Positions 52,265 to 64,000 of a DNA stretch of 64,000 nucleotides are shown one piece after another. The notes below the pieces were generated by a model that worked only from the letters and a program-made list of their open reading frames with translations, made no database searches and was not told where the DNA came from. Within the stretch, counting starts at the first letter, position 1. Each line of letters begins with the position of its first letter. A program made the position numbers and the translations under genes. Source of the DNA: Sapria himalayana (lineage: Eukaryota; Streptophyta; Magnoliopsida; Malpighiales; Rafflesiaceae); contig JAREIK010000520.1 in NCBI GenBank assembly GCA_029783825.1, positions 263,015-327,014 on the forward strand, given 5' to 3'.

Positions 52265-53265
52265 TAAGTTGGTATACATAAATGTATATAAAGTTATAAA
52301 CAAATATATAGATTTACAGATATGTATACATAGTTACAAATATAGTTATATTTAATTATATAGTGTTATATAGTTATACAAATATTTATATATATTTATA
52401 CACATAATTAAACATAATGTTGTTTGATGTTATACATGTAAATATAAAAATATTTAAATGTGGTTATACATATAGTTACACATATAGTTATACTTATATT
52501 TATACATGTAGGTATATATATATTTTTTATAATTTTATATAATTATACATATAGTTATGTATAGGTATAGATATAATAAAATACATTTTTATATACTAAT
52601 ATATACAAATATATATTAAATATAAGTTGTAAATTATATATTTAAATTAAGTTAGGTATAAAGCTTTTAAAGTTTTACATATAATAAGATATAATTATCT
52701 ATAGTTATATGTTATTATACATATAGTAAATATAGCTGTAAATATATTTATATAGTTAAACATATAGTTATATATAGATATATTCATACAAATAGTTATA
52801 CATAAATATATAAAGTTCTAAACAAATATATAAATTTACATATATGTATACATAGTTACAAATATAGTTATATTTAATTATATAAAGTGTTATATAGTTA
52901 TACAAATATTTATATATAGTTATACAAATATTTATATATAGTTATACACATATAGTTAAAATAATGTTGTATGTTATTACCCATGTAATTATAAATATAG
53001 TTATATGTGGTTATACATATAGTTACACATATAGTTATAGTTATATTTATACATGTAGGTATATATATTTTTTTATGTAATTTTCTACATGTATACATAT
53101 AGTTATCTATAGGTATATATATGGTAAAATACACTTTTATATACTAATATATAAAAAAGTATATTAAATATATGTTGTTACTTATATTTTTAAATATAAT
53201 AATGTATAATATTTTATAGTTATACATATAGTCAAAAAGAATTATTTATATTTATATGTTCTCAT
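52265..53265. repeat. 500-bp AT-rich units (right arm)
   Basis: Two tandem copies, near 52270 and 52795, colinear with 160-1130 and, inverted, with 29880-30888. Confidence 0.75.
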
Positions 53266-53510
53266 ACCCATGGGATCCAATGGAAAAAAGACAAAACAAA
53301 AAACAAACAAGTCTAGCATACAACAAATAAGAACAATGTAAATGTGATCTTGTATTTCAGGCATTCAATATATAAATATAAATACAATTTGAATAACCTA
53401 GAAATAGATGATGTAATCCACATAATAGAACAAAACTCAAGCAAAATAGGCAAAGATTACGTCTACATCCAGATATGTCAACAAAGCTTGTCTCATCATG
53501 CTAAAATTAT
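53266..53510 (-). other. 3' UTR-like tail of ARF copy 3
   Basis: Mirror of 29628-29870. It follows the ARF stop on the minus strand. A 62-codon open frame on the plus strand (53344-53532) is antisense to this tail and has no support as a gene. Confidence 0.5.
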
Positions 53511-54056
53511 TTATGACTTGTTGGCAATGTAATTGGAAAGCCAATCAAAACCCTCATAAAGGCCCTCACTAGAGATAACACATGTGCTCTGAATATGCCA
53601 ATGGCCTTGGTATAAAGAATGAAGTCCTAGCTTGCTAGTAATTTCAGCTGCATTCAACGTATTGGGAAGATCTTGGTTATTGGAAAACACCATCAAAACT
53701 ACATCTCGAAGATTTTCCTTATTTAGCATCCTATGCAACTCATCTCTGGCTTCAACAACTCGATCTCTGTCATTGTTGTCCACCACAAATATGAGACTTT
53801 GGGTATTTTTAAAGCAATCTTTCCAGAAAGGGTGAATCTTGTCTTGACTCGCAATATCCCACACAGTGAAATTGATGTTTTTGTATCCAACAGTCTCTAC
53901 ATTGAAGACAATAGCAGGAATTGTGGTGACAATTTAACCAAGCTTCAACTTATACAGAATGGTTTTCTTACCACCAGCATTAAGACCTAGCATCAAAATC
54001 CTCATCTCCTCGTCGATAAACAGCCTGCTGAATAGCTTTGTGAATGTAAACCCAAT
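53511..54056 (-). pseudogene. ARF retropseudogene, copy 3 (right arm)
   Basis: Intronless ARF-family GTPase copy, 546 bases like the functional family, on the minus strand. The start codon position is ATT (54054-54056), as in the left arm, and codon 41 is the same TAA. After that the frame is open to the stop at 53511-53513. Motif state: P-loop GLNAGGKKT (Thr31 to Lys), WDIASQ in place of WDVGGQ, NNQD for NKQD, and CVIS for CATS. The Gly-Gly of switch II and the Lys of NKQD, both needed for nucleotide handling, are lost, so the long downstream frame is not a working GTPase. The leader lies at 54057-54175. Confidence 0.9.
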
Positions 54057-54425
54057 TTCTTCCACTAAATCTCAATCCCTTTGTTGTATGGCAATAAAGA
54101 GTTCTAATGAGAGAAACAAACATGATCAATAGACTTCAAGAGATTGTCACAAGAGAGGGGGGTCCAGATTTACCTAGTTCAGAGAGTCAATTTAGCTAAT
54201 ACACACACAATTATTCATAATTGACGTAAACCCTAATTATATGTTTAATAAAATATTGTAAAAAATTATTAATTAATAAAATATTAGGTAAAATAATCTA
54301 ATAGCAAAATTTGTGAACGTATTTATTTAAATATTATATATCAAGCTAAGAATTATGAATTATATGTTTTATAATAAATATTGTGTGCAAATATTTGAAC
54401 CTAATTAATATATGATTTTATGAAA
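54057..54425 (-). other. Leader of ARF copy 3 and AT-rich spacer
   Basis: 54057-54175 is a balanced-composition stretch directly upstream of the ARF coding part, mirrored at 28960-29074, and is probably the spliced 5' UTR. 54176-54425 is AT-rich spacer with no recognised content. Confidence 0.45.
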
Positions 54426-55072
54426 TAAATATCTATCTATCTATCTATCTATTTTTCTATGTATTTATCTATCTATCTAGAAATCTATCGATCTATCTAT
54501 CTATCTATCTATCTAGGAATTTATCGATCTATCTATCTATCTATCTTTCTATCTATATGTCTATCTATCTTTCTATCTATCTTTCTATCTATCTTTCTAT
54601 CTATTTATCTATTAGTATATCTTTCTGTCTATTTATATGTCTATATATCTGAATATCTTTTTTTCTATTTTTATCTCTATCTATCTGTCAATCTATATCT
54701 ATCAATCTATTTGTCAATCTATCTATCTAATTATCTATCTATATATCTATCTATCTAATCTGTTTATCTATATTTTTATCAATTTATCTATCTATCTATC
54801 ATTTAATTTGTTTTTCAATCTATCTATCATTCTTACTATCAATTTCTCTATTAATCTTTCTTTAAATCTATATATCAATCAATCTTTTAATATATATATA
54901 TATATATTATAATATCTATAAACCTGTCTATCTATATGTCTATCATTCTGTAAATATTTCTATCTATATATCTTCTTATCAATATATCTTTATATCTATT
55001 TATCTGTCTAACTCTCTATCTATTTGCCTACTTATCTAAATATCTATCGATCTATCTATCTATCTTTCTATC

Positions 55073-55117
<45 letters not shown>

Positions 55118-55347
55118 ATCAATCAATCAATCTATCTATTTGTCCATATATCTATCAATATATTTACTATATCTATCTATCTTTATATCTAACTATATAT
55201 TTATCTCTATATCTATCTATTTATTTATTTATCTATCTATCTATCAATATATCTATCAATTTTTTTACCTATGTCTCTATCTTTCAATCTTTCTATCTAT
55301 CTATTTATCTTTCTAAATATGTAAATGTCAATCAATCAAACTATTAA

Positions 55348-55384
<37 letters not shown>

Positions 55385-56566
55385 ATGTGTCTATCTATCT
55401 GTCTAACTAGATGTCTATCTATTTGTCTATTTATATATCTATCTATTAATTTGTCTATATATTTGTTTATCTAACTATCTATCTATATCTGTCTATTTAT
55501 TTTTATGTATGTTTGTCTATCTATCTATCTGTATAATTATCTTTCTATATATATATGAATCAATCAATATGTCTGTCTATCTATCTAACTATCTATCTTA
55601 TCTTTGTATGCATGTATCTATCTTTCTATGTGTTTGTCTATCTATATATCTATCTATCACTATGTCTATCATTATGTCTATCAATTTGTCTATCAAATAG
55701 TCTATCAATCTCTCTATCAATTTGTCAATCAATCTGTCAATATATTTGTATATCAATCTATATATAAATCTATCTATCAATCAATCTATCTATTTGTCTA
55801 TCTATCTATCTATATATCTGTCTATCAAATTTCTATTTATCAATCTGTCTCTCTATTTATCTATCAATCTATGTTTATATCTATTTGTCTATATATCTGT
55901 CTAATAATCTATCTATCTATCTGTCTATATATCTGGCTATTTATCTCTCTATCTATATAACTTTCTAAAGGTCTATCTATTTATTTATCTTTATATCTAA
56001 AAATATATCTATCTATCTATCAATTAATCTATCTATCTATATATCTATAATATATCTATCTATCTATTTGTTTATCTATATATCTATCTTTATATCCATA
56101 TATTTATCTGTTTATCAATCAATCAATCAATCTATATTTATATCTATCTATCTATCTATATAGCTCTCTGCCTACCTACCTATCTATCCACCTAATTGTT
56201 TTTCTAATTATTTATTTATATATCTCTTTATCTATCTTTCTATATATCTATCTGCCTCTCTATCAATATATCAGTCTATCAGTTTATCAGCATATTAGTC
56301 TATCTATAAATCTGACTATCAATCAATCAATCTATCTATTTGTATATCTATGTATCTATTTATAAGTTTATCTATATATTTGTGTATCTGTTTATCCTTC
56401 TATCTATCTATTTTATGTCAAAATATTTATATGTCAATCTATATATCTATGTAACTATCTAACTATTATACTTATCAATTAATTTATATATCTTGTTTCT
56501 ATTTTTTTATCTTTCAAATTATCTAACTATCTTTCTATTTATCAGCCTATTTGTCAATGATTATAT

Positions 56567-56646
<80 letters not shown>

Positions 56647-56757
56647 TTATTTATTATTTTATTTATTTTTTTATTTATATATCTATCTATATATCTATTA
56701 CTCATCCAATCTGTTTACCTTTATATTTGTCAGTTTATCTAAATGTCTATCTAACAA
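54426..56757. repeat. TCTA array of the right arm
   Basis: About 2.3 kb of TCTA-type repeat, the mirror of 26478-28701. It includes a TA run at 56572-56641, longer than in the left arm (26578-26602), and TA runs near 55076-55115 and 55350-55382. Near 54475-54545 units of the form TCTAGGAATTTATCGATC recur. Confidence 0.92.
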
Positions 56758-57153
56758 ATAGGAAATCAAGTTATTATCAACATTTGTTATTATAGGTTTA
56801 GGTTGTGCATTATGATGCACCATTGGGCGAAGTTACTATTGATGTTAATAATGAATTGAATAAATAGTAAAAAATTTGTAGACAATATCAGCATGTTAAA
56901 AGAGGTGTTCTCAATTGTGATACACAATGTGTTGCAAAAATTGTATAGAAGAATTTATATTTTGTAGACAGTAATGACCGCATTTGAAGGAAAAGTGAAA
57001 ATAAAAAAAATCTATAGAATGAAATTTGGATTCTTGAAAATATAGATGAAGGATTATATATACTAGAAAAATCTATATCAACCCCTTATGTGGAAGATGA
57101 TAGAGTGTACGAAGAAAGAAGAGCACATACTAGCACTTGAATTCATCTGAAAT
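56758..57153 (+). mobile_element. Upstream part of the copia gag remnant
   Basis: Mirror of 26080-26477. Its plus strand is colinear with the start of a copia gag (GTGCATTATGATGCACC and AATTTGGATTCTTGAAAAT regions), but stops break the frame and only the general order can be seen. Whether an LTR border lies here is unclear. Confidence 0.35.
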
Positions 57154-57712
57154 ATGATATCTTACAAACTTACTTTCAATATAAAAATTGAGAAGAACAT
57201 AGTAAGGCTTACGATGGCTCTTGCTAGTATATATGAAAAACTAAATGATGTTAAAAAAGTGCACATGATGAGGTTTTTTTTCAATCTGAAGTTGACAGAA
57301 AGCACATCAGTGACCCAACAAGTCAATAAAGTAAACACTATCACACCCCAAGTAAGTTTGTTTGGAATTGAAGTCAATAATGAAGTATGTGCATTGATAC
57401 TTCTCTGTTCTCTATCAAAAAATAACATATTACAATTATAGTTGCTCATAGTTAATGAAGAACTAATAAATTGAAATTTGATGATGTTCACGATCTAATT
57501 CTCAGCAAGGAGATTCAACAGTAATAGACAAGTGAAATATCAACCATTTTAGAATTATATACAAAGTTAATTGAAAGAATTTCAGCCAAGAGAAAATGTC
57601 AAAGCAAATCAAAAACAAGACGTCTAAATCTAAGAATCATTGTAATTATAATAGCTCAAAGACCATTAAGTATTGAAATTATAGAGAGACAAGACACTAC
57701 AAAAATCAATGC
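57154..57712 (+). mobile_element. Ty1/copia gag remnant with decayed zinc knuckle (right arm)
   Basis: 57154-57441 (95 codons) contains the copia gag core: IYEKLNDVKKVHMMRFF, then LKLTESTSVTQQVNKVNTI, then EVCALILLCSL, which are the WxxLe, TSVxxHLNxFNTI and DExxALxLLxSLP signatures. In another frame KLKFDDVHDLILSKEIQQ follows at 57468-57521, the next conserved segment. At 57671-57712 lies the CCHC knuckle, read as Y-stop-N-Y-R-E-T-R-H-Y-K-N-Q-C: His and the last Cys remain, while the first two Cys are Tyr codons and the usual Trp is TGA. Gag binds and packages element RNA. One frame break and several stops make it dead. The minus-strand frame at 57162-57491 is antisense to gag. Confidence 0.8.
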
Positions 57713-60049
57713 AAGTGTTATTTATTTTATAGCATGGTAAAATGTATCACAAGTATATGAGTTTATCAAGTAATAAAGTTAACTCTATGAATATGGATTA
57801 TAATTTCATAGATATTGATTATTTGGATTAATTATCAAAGTTTCTTCATTATCTAAGCTTACAATAAGTAAATAGTTTCTAGTGTTTACTCAAGTAAATA
57901 ATTCTATGGTTATCTTACAATAAGTAAACAATATCAAGTCCATGTTATACAATTTATGAGTTAATGGCTATAGAGGTGATAAAATATGTGACAGCTACTC
58001 ATCCATATAGGTGGAACTTCTCAAACGCATCAAAAAGTCATCGGCATAAATTCATGTAAGAAATAATGAATGTCAGATGAGCTGGATATCTTATATATTT
58101 TAATCGCTTATGAATCATATTGATAGTCAATGCGTGGGTATTTATAAGAGAGCCTATGCGACATTTAATTAAACATAGTAATTAAAATATAGTCAAATAT
58201 ATACATGTATTTAAATGTCTTGTAAATTAGTATCAGTATTCATAAAGCCTATTACATTTTTATTTGAACTAATTGAAAACTGATCAATAAATATTTACAG
58301 ATATTAATTTGACATTAACATATATTAATGTGACTATACTTTAAATTTACAGATATTAAATAAACTCTTATATTTTTATAAGAGTGTGTGGTTTTCCCTA
58401 TACCTAAAGTCATGTATAAAATATAGTTTACAAAAATTAATTTAATTATACTTATTAGGTAGGCAAGGCATTATGGAATAATAGATCTTTTCATAATCCA
58501 AATTTATTAGACGTGTATTTCATAATGATGACTTACAAATTTCAAATATACATTATTAAAATCCTATCATAAAGTCAATATATCTTTATTTGTGTAAAAT
58601 ATGTATATAATGTTATATGTATAATACTAATTATATCTAAAATACACGACATGTATATTGAATGTATCATATATAAAATTATGATATATATATATATGTT
58701 ATTATATTTATATATAGTTATGTTTATCAAACTATTTTTATAGTTATAAATATAATAAAATACACTTATATATTTATGTGTTATATACACACTGCCCAAC
58801 ACAAAACACCCAAATTGTGTTATATACGATTAAGTTTATATAAGCAATCCAATTATAATTAAATTAATAGAACATGTATTGAAAAAGAAGTATAATTAAA
58901 TTAACAGAATATGTATTAAAAAAAGTATAATTAAATTAAGTTTATATTAGCATACCTACTGCCCAACACAACAAAAATGCATTAGGTATGTATTACAATA
59001 AGTATTATTAAATTAATGTATACGATTAAAGAAGAAAAATTTCAGAAAAAAAAATTAACAAATTCAATACGCATTAAGATAATCGATGAAGAATTAAGGT
59101 AGAAAATGTACCTCAAATCAATAACAAATTACCGTTTAATTCAAATATGTTTATGTTGTGTCGGTGTTGAGAGAAGATTGGAGGACTGTTGAGTAATTGT
59201 ATCGCTTATTCTTCGAAAATGTTAGGAGAAAGATGGAGGACTTAGTCTCGACAAAATAAACATTAAATAACAAATTATATATATTTCTAAAATATTTATA
59301 TTTTTAAATATAAAAACATTAAATAAATAAAATAATATATATATAAAATACAAAAAGACTCAATTATTTTCTTTATTATCAAGATTTTTTCATCTAAATT
59401 AATGTGGGGGTAGTAAGGTACAAATAAAAAATATACACCTTACAATTTTTTATTATAATATTAATTAAATAATGAATATATATACAATTTAAAAATAGAT
59501 ATGTTTAGCCTTATAAAAAAAATATCAAATAGCTATAAAATTAACAAACTTGATATAATAAGGCATACATGAAAAGATGATTTGTCTTATACCCACTCTC
59601 CTAAGATTTATAAAATACTCTTAATGTTAAAAAATATATAAAAATTTATATTTTATGGTTATAAATTTTTAAGAATTCATCATATTAATTTTTATGAAGA
59701 TAATGTGTAATAATTTTAAAGGCATAAAATTTCATATTATTTGATATCATTTATTCTTTTTAAAATTCAAAAAATTACTTAAATTGATAAGATAATTTAA
59801 AAATGGTATATTAATTATTTTAATAGAGACCAAATGTTAAAAGTTAATAGAAAAAATATTACTCAATTATTTAATTCTTAAAAACTTTAGTAGGGGCAAA
59901 CATATATGTATTTATTTTTAAATATTAATTTATTTTTTTTAACTTTAATGAAAAAATTTATATTTTTTTTATATTTCAAAATTTTCAAATTTTGTATTAA
60001 TTATATTTTTTAAAAGTTTCATATATACTATAGTTAATATATAAGTATA
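57713..60049. other. AT-rich arm segment without a recognised gene
   Basis: Mirror of 23221-25520. Less AT-rich parts lie at 57950-58160 and 59080-59260 (AGAAAGATGGAGGACTTAGT), but no coding frame is found. Confidence 0.5.
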
Positions 60050-61039
60050 TACTGTAGTATTATATGTACATATATAAAATCACATAGCCTCAAAAGATAT
60101 AAAACTACAACAAATTATTATTATCCCATTTATACTTCACAAAACTGCAACATAACTTCGCTATCAACATAAATAAGAAATACAAAGATTATTTAAATTT
60201 TGGAAAATATCTCTAAAAAATCATAGAGAAAAATCTGGAAGACGAGCCACGAGCTAGGCTTGGGGCATCAAGTTCACATCTTGCCTTCCCGTAACTAGAA
60301 CTTTTTATCAGTCCTAAGGGTTATATGGGGGTTCCTCTGCACCACCATGACTGAGTTTACAAGCTAACAAAAGAACTAGCAGATGAAATGGAGACTCATC
60401 ATTTTTACTAGTAACCATTAACAAATAAATAAGAATCTTGAACATAGAAAAGATGAGCACTCCACCATGCTAATGTGCAAGACAAAATCATGAATAAATT
60501 ATTAGAATAATAATTTTGAATAACTATAATCTAAGCAATCCTTGTATTACATATATAAAACAATTACATAACAAAATTTTATTACATCTTATTCATCAAT
60601 GTATCTACCGATATTAAATAAAATATAATCTATCTATGCATTGATGCTGTTTTCTAATCCTCAGCTTCTCCGATCACCATCTTTCAGCTACTACAAAGCT
60701 GTCTGAGTCACTGTGCATCATGTCTAGTAAAAAAATCTCTCACTTATACAAACTTCATATGGAGAACAATGAGGTACCATATCAGTACGAAATTTAAATA
60801 AATGAATAAAATCAAAAAAAAAACAAAAATAAAAAAAGTTATGTTTTGATAAATATATATTATTGTAGTATATATGTTCATATATATTGTAGTGTATATT
60901 ATCATATATTACTATAGTATTATATGTACATATATACTGAGTACGTATATACTCAGTATATATGTACATATAATGTTGTAGCATTATATGTACAAATACT
61001 ATAGTAATATGTGTGTTTATATGTACGTATATACAACAT

Positions 61040-61315
61040 TTGCTGCTGTTGTTGTTGTCGCCACCATAACTGCTACTACTGCTCCTGTTGCTGCAACTAC
61101 CGCTGCCCCTACTGCTAATGCCATTGCTGCCGTTGTTAGTTCTAGTGCCCCTACTACAGCTGCCACTACTGCTGCTCCTACCGGCACCACTATTGTTGCT
61201 CCTGCTATTGGTGTTGCTGTTGCTACCGCTGGTACCACTACTGCAACTATTGCTGCTGCCACCATAGTGGCTACTGCCACTACCGCAGTAGTAGCTGCTG
61301 CTCGTTGCTGCCTAT
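61040..61315. repeat. GCT/ACT trinucleotide tract, A4 copy
   Basis: Equivalent of 21936-22199. Ala/Val/Thr-rich frames on both strands are repeat by-products. Confidence 0.8.
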
Positions 61316-62834
61316 AGCTTCCACTAGCTACCACCGATAATAAAAATGGGAATGGCTATGATGCTCGACTGATGAATTTCCCTACCAACCAATCATTTTT
61401 AGATTGAGCGAGTTTTTGACGTGACAGTGAGCTACTTCTCCCTAAACAAGACCTGATATTCCTTTTGGCACTCGTGGCCTATAAAATCAGGTAATGATGC
61501 ATTTTTCCTTCCAATTGAATATAGTTTTGTTAGATGTAATAAATTACAAGAGACTATATGAGCATCATTATCATCATCCTATGACATAGTACAATTATAA
61601 CCAATCATTACAGTGTCTACGGCAAGAAAACTTATTTCCTCATACATACGCTTTGTACCATGTGATAATTACATATATACATAATTACTAAAATATTTTA
61701 GACCAACCTATGGCTGCTTGGCTGGCCTAGATAAGAAATATCTTCATGCCATAGTTTGGGAAAGGTCTAATATTCATGACTTTTATGACCTGCATCAATA
61801 AGTAATGCATGATGATTACCAGACCAGCCCGAGCAATTATATATTCAAATGTGTGCATGCGTGCGTGCGTGTGTGTGTGTGTATGTGAATGGGCGTGTAT
61901 GTATGACAATATATACATGTCTACAAATAAATATATGCACCCACTTATGTGCATACTCATTATATACCTACGTATATACTTAGTATATACTATGTATATA
62001 CAAAGTACATTAATACTTATAAACTCGGTATTTGTACATATACCATGCATCTCATGCACCACATGACTGAAAATAAAGATAAGCACACCACAAAAGATAG
62101 CACATGAGGCCTAGTATTGCTCTCCCAGAACATCCAACTCTGCATGGCAAGAAGAAACCGAGTATCATTAACAAATTGCACAGGCTTCAGACTTTACGAA
62201 ATCTAATTGACAAATAGAAAATAAAAAAAGTCACCCAGTGAAAATCAGAATAGTACATTGCCAGACAAATAGAATTTTTATCTTCTAAGACAAAACAAAA
62301 AAACAATACATGCCAGAACAAAACAATACAATCTCCAAAGACCTTGATGCTAATTCAATCACAACATGCTTTCTATCTTATAAATCTAAAATGCTCTCGA
62401 AGATATATTTTCATTTTGTATTTCTTCTTCTGTGTGGCTTTGTACTTGATCTCTTTTATAGGTTTGGTTGCATTAGGAATGTGGCACCTAAACGCATGTA
62501 TTTATTTTATTGAACATGCTATGAAAGCGGGGGAAATAAAAGTGATAATGTCGTCACCACCACCATCATTTCAGCTAACATGTTGGAAACTACCCCACGA
62601 CACCTGATGTTTTTTTAAAGAACAAAAGTAAAAGTGTTTGGACATGCCATCAATATAAGCACTAAACTACATAGAATATATACAAGTAAAATAAAATACA
62701 TAAATTAAAATTCTGCAATAAATATAATGAATATTATATATATTCATCACCTCAAACTTCAAAGAAAAAAAAATTAAGATAGTCGATATAGTTCTCATTA
62801 AAATCTTCGCCAACAATTGTGATGAGAATGGCTA

Positions 62835-63015
62835 TTGCCTGGTGTAGCACCTGTCGTACCTAGCATAGACTGGGTCTGAACCAGGAAAGCTAGGCATGCC
62901 CTCTTCAGGGCATGTCCATGTCACCTCGTCCACTTCACAAGGGCCCAGGCTCTGGACCCTAGACTCTTATGGGCCATGTCTCCTGGACAGTGGGGGCAGG
63001 CGGCAAGTGCTGAGC
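62835..63015. other. GC-rich block, A4 copy
   Basis: Equivalent of 20262-20436, with CTTATGGGCCATGTCTCCTG near its right part. Sequence is kept but no frame is shared by all four copies. Confidence 0.6.
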
Positions 63016-64000
63016 ATGATGGAAGCATTATATCAATATATTATACATAACATAGATGTTTTAATTGTTTTGTGTATCTATACATACACATAATATAATT
63101 ATTGTTTATTACAATATACAAAATATATACATAATGTATATAGAATGTACATACAATGTGTATATACACTCATATTGAATATATACATATACACATTGTA
63201 TATAGACAGAAATTATTGTGTATATACATGTATACATAATGTAAATAAAAAATATATACATACATACCTAGTATATAAAAAATTTAAAATTATGAATTAA
63301 AAAAATATTAAAAAAATAATTTAATTTAAAATTATAATTAATACTTATTAAAATAAAATATGGTAACATTATCTTTCAAAATAAAACTAAAACATAAATA
63401 ATATTACAAATCATTAAGTCATAAAATGATAAAAATTATTAACATCTTTTTCAATCTAACTGTTATGATCGGTACAACTTTAAATTGTATCATATATAAC
63501 TTTATATGTATTTTGTTGTAATGTATGAATTTGATTTTGAATGCTCATCTATGTATTATCTTAATCTATCTATCATAACAAATTTTCAATAATATTGATT
63601 GTAATTTCATTTTCCTATCTAAAATAATATTCACAATCATAAATATGATAGATTTTAATATACACTAAACACAGTGAAGATCAGCAGATCACGAGACATT
63701 TTATATATCACAAAAAAAAATTTATATAATTTTTACTAACTCAATGCATCTAGATTCTTCTTATCCTCTAAAAAAACTACAACAACAATTGATGTCAAAG
63801 TATTTTAACATGTTATAAAGATTCATATTCGACAAACCAAACTATCACATACCTCTAACTTATTTGAATTAAAAAGATATCATCTTCAGATTAATCCCTA
63901 ATAATATTTAAATAAATATTATTAGGAAAATAAATTTCATTAAAATAAATTTTACTTTTAAAATACTTTATTTAAATAACTATATATAACATATTTATTT

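Larger units (their letters stand above)
60050..63920 (-). mobile_element. Family A copy A4 (inverted, right arm)
   Basis: Mirror of A1. From left to right: tRNA-like block 60230-60350, the GCTGTCTGAGTCACTGTGCA block near 60700, palindromic tract 60860-61035, GCN tract 61040-61315, middle part, GC-rich block 62835-63015, and the start near 63920. There is no CACTA end and no transposase frame. Confidence 0.75.
50680..64000 (-). repeat. Right arm of the ~13.3-kb inverted repeat
   Basis: Inverted partner of 19266-32500, carrying the same modules in mirror order. It runs off the window at 64000, which pairs with 19266. It differs from the left arm by small indels, an array-length change of about 96 bases and scattered substitutions; I count roughly 20 in the 546-base ARF block. 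Confidence 0.9.

Noticed and set aside
53511..53864. Possible working short ARF from the open 117-codon frame
   Set aside because: It lacks the P-loop and switch I, which lie upstream of a stop, and has lost the DVGGQ glycines and the NKQD lysine.

Overview
The window is AT-rich, gene-poor, repeat-built nuclear DNA, most likely from a flowering plant. Evidence for a plant: three intronless copies of a plant-type ADP-ribosylation factor (ARF), CACTA (En/Spm-type) transposon ends with subterminal repeats and a TNPA-like remnant, and decayed Ty1/copia, Ty3/gypsy and plant L1-type LINE fragments. The species cannot be told from the sequence. I see no intact gene. Every recognisable coding block carries stops or frameshifts, and most other open frames are by-products of simple repeats.

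Layout. 1-2445: an inverted-orientation paralogue of the ARF module (AT-rich units of about 500 bp plus an ARF retrocopy). 2450-2940: Ty3/gypsy remnant. 2945-4985: AT-rich DNA with GT runs. 4990-5570: a CACTA right end. 5571-19195: a giant imperfect TCTA/TAGA tetranucleotide array that flips strand at about 18977. 19266-32500: left arm of a large inverted repeat (family A copy, copia gag remnant, TAGA array, ARF retrocopy, AT-rich units). 32510-37940: old retrotransposons in a row (unassigned AT-rich DNA, LINE, Ty1/copia pol, a 254-bp tandem duplication). 37943-43468: possible CACTA left end, AT-rich DNA, then a family A copy that ends in a CACTA terminus. 43469-44317: short TAGA array held between two CACTA termini. 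44318-46790: inverted CACTA end, then an expanded array of self-complementary TATA/GTAC repeats. 46790-50700: another inverted family A copy. 50680-64000: right arm of the inverted repeat, still continuing at the window edge.

The organising feature is the inverted repeat: two arms of about 13.3 kb around an 18-kb spacer. By eye they differ by a few percent, with private indels and stop codons, so they are diverged DNA and not a perfect-identity read artefact. Family A, with a GC-rich block, a GCN-trinucleotide tract and a TATGTACATA-type palindromic tract, occurs in at least four long copies plus end fragments. In three places it ends in CACTA termini that abut TCTA/TAGA arrays. The window looks like a heterochromatic block grown by segmental duplication, CACTA activity and microsatellite expansion. 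No gene system operating together was found.
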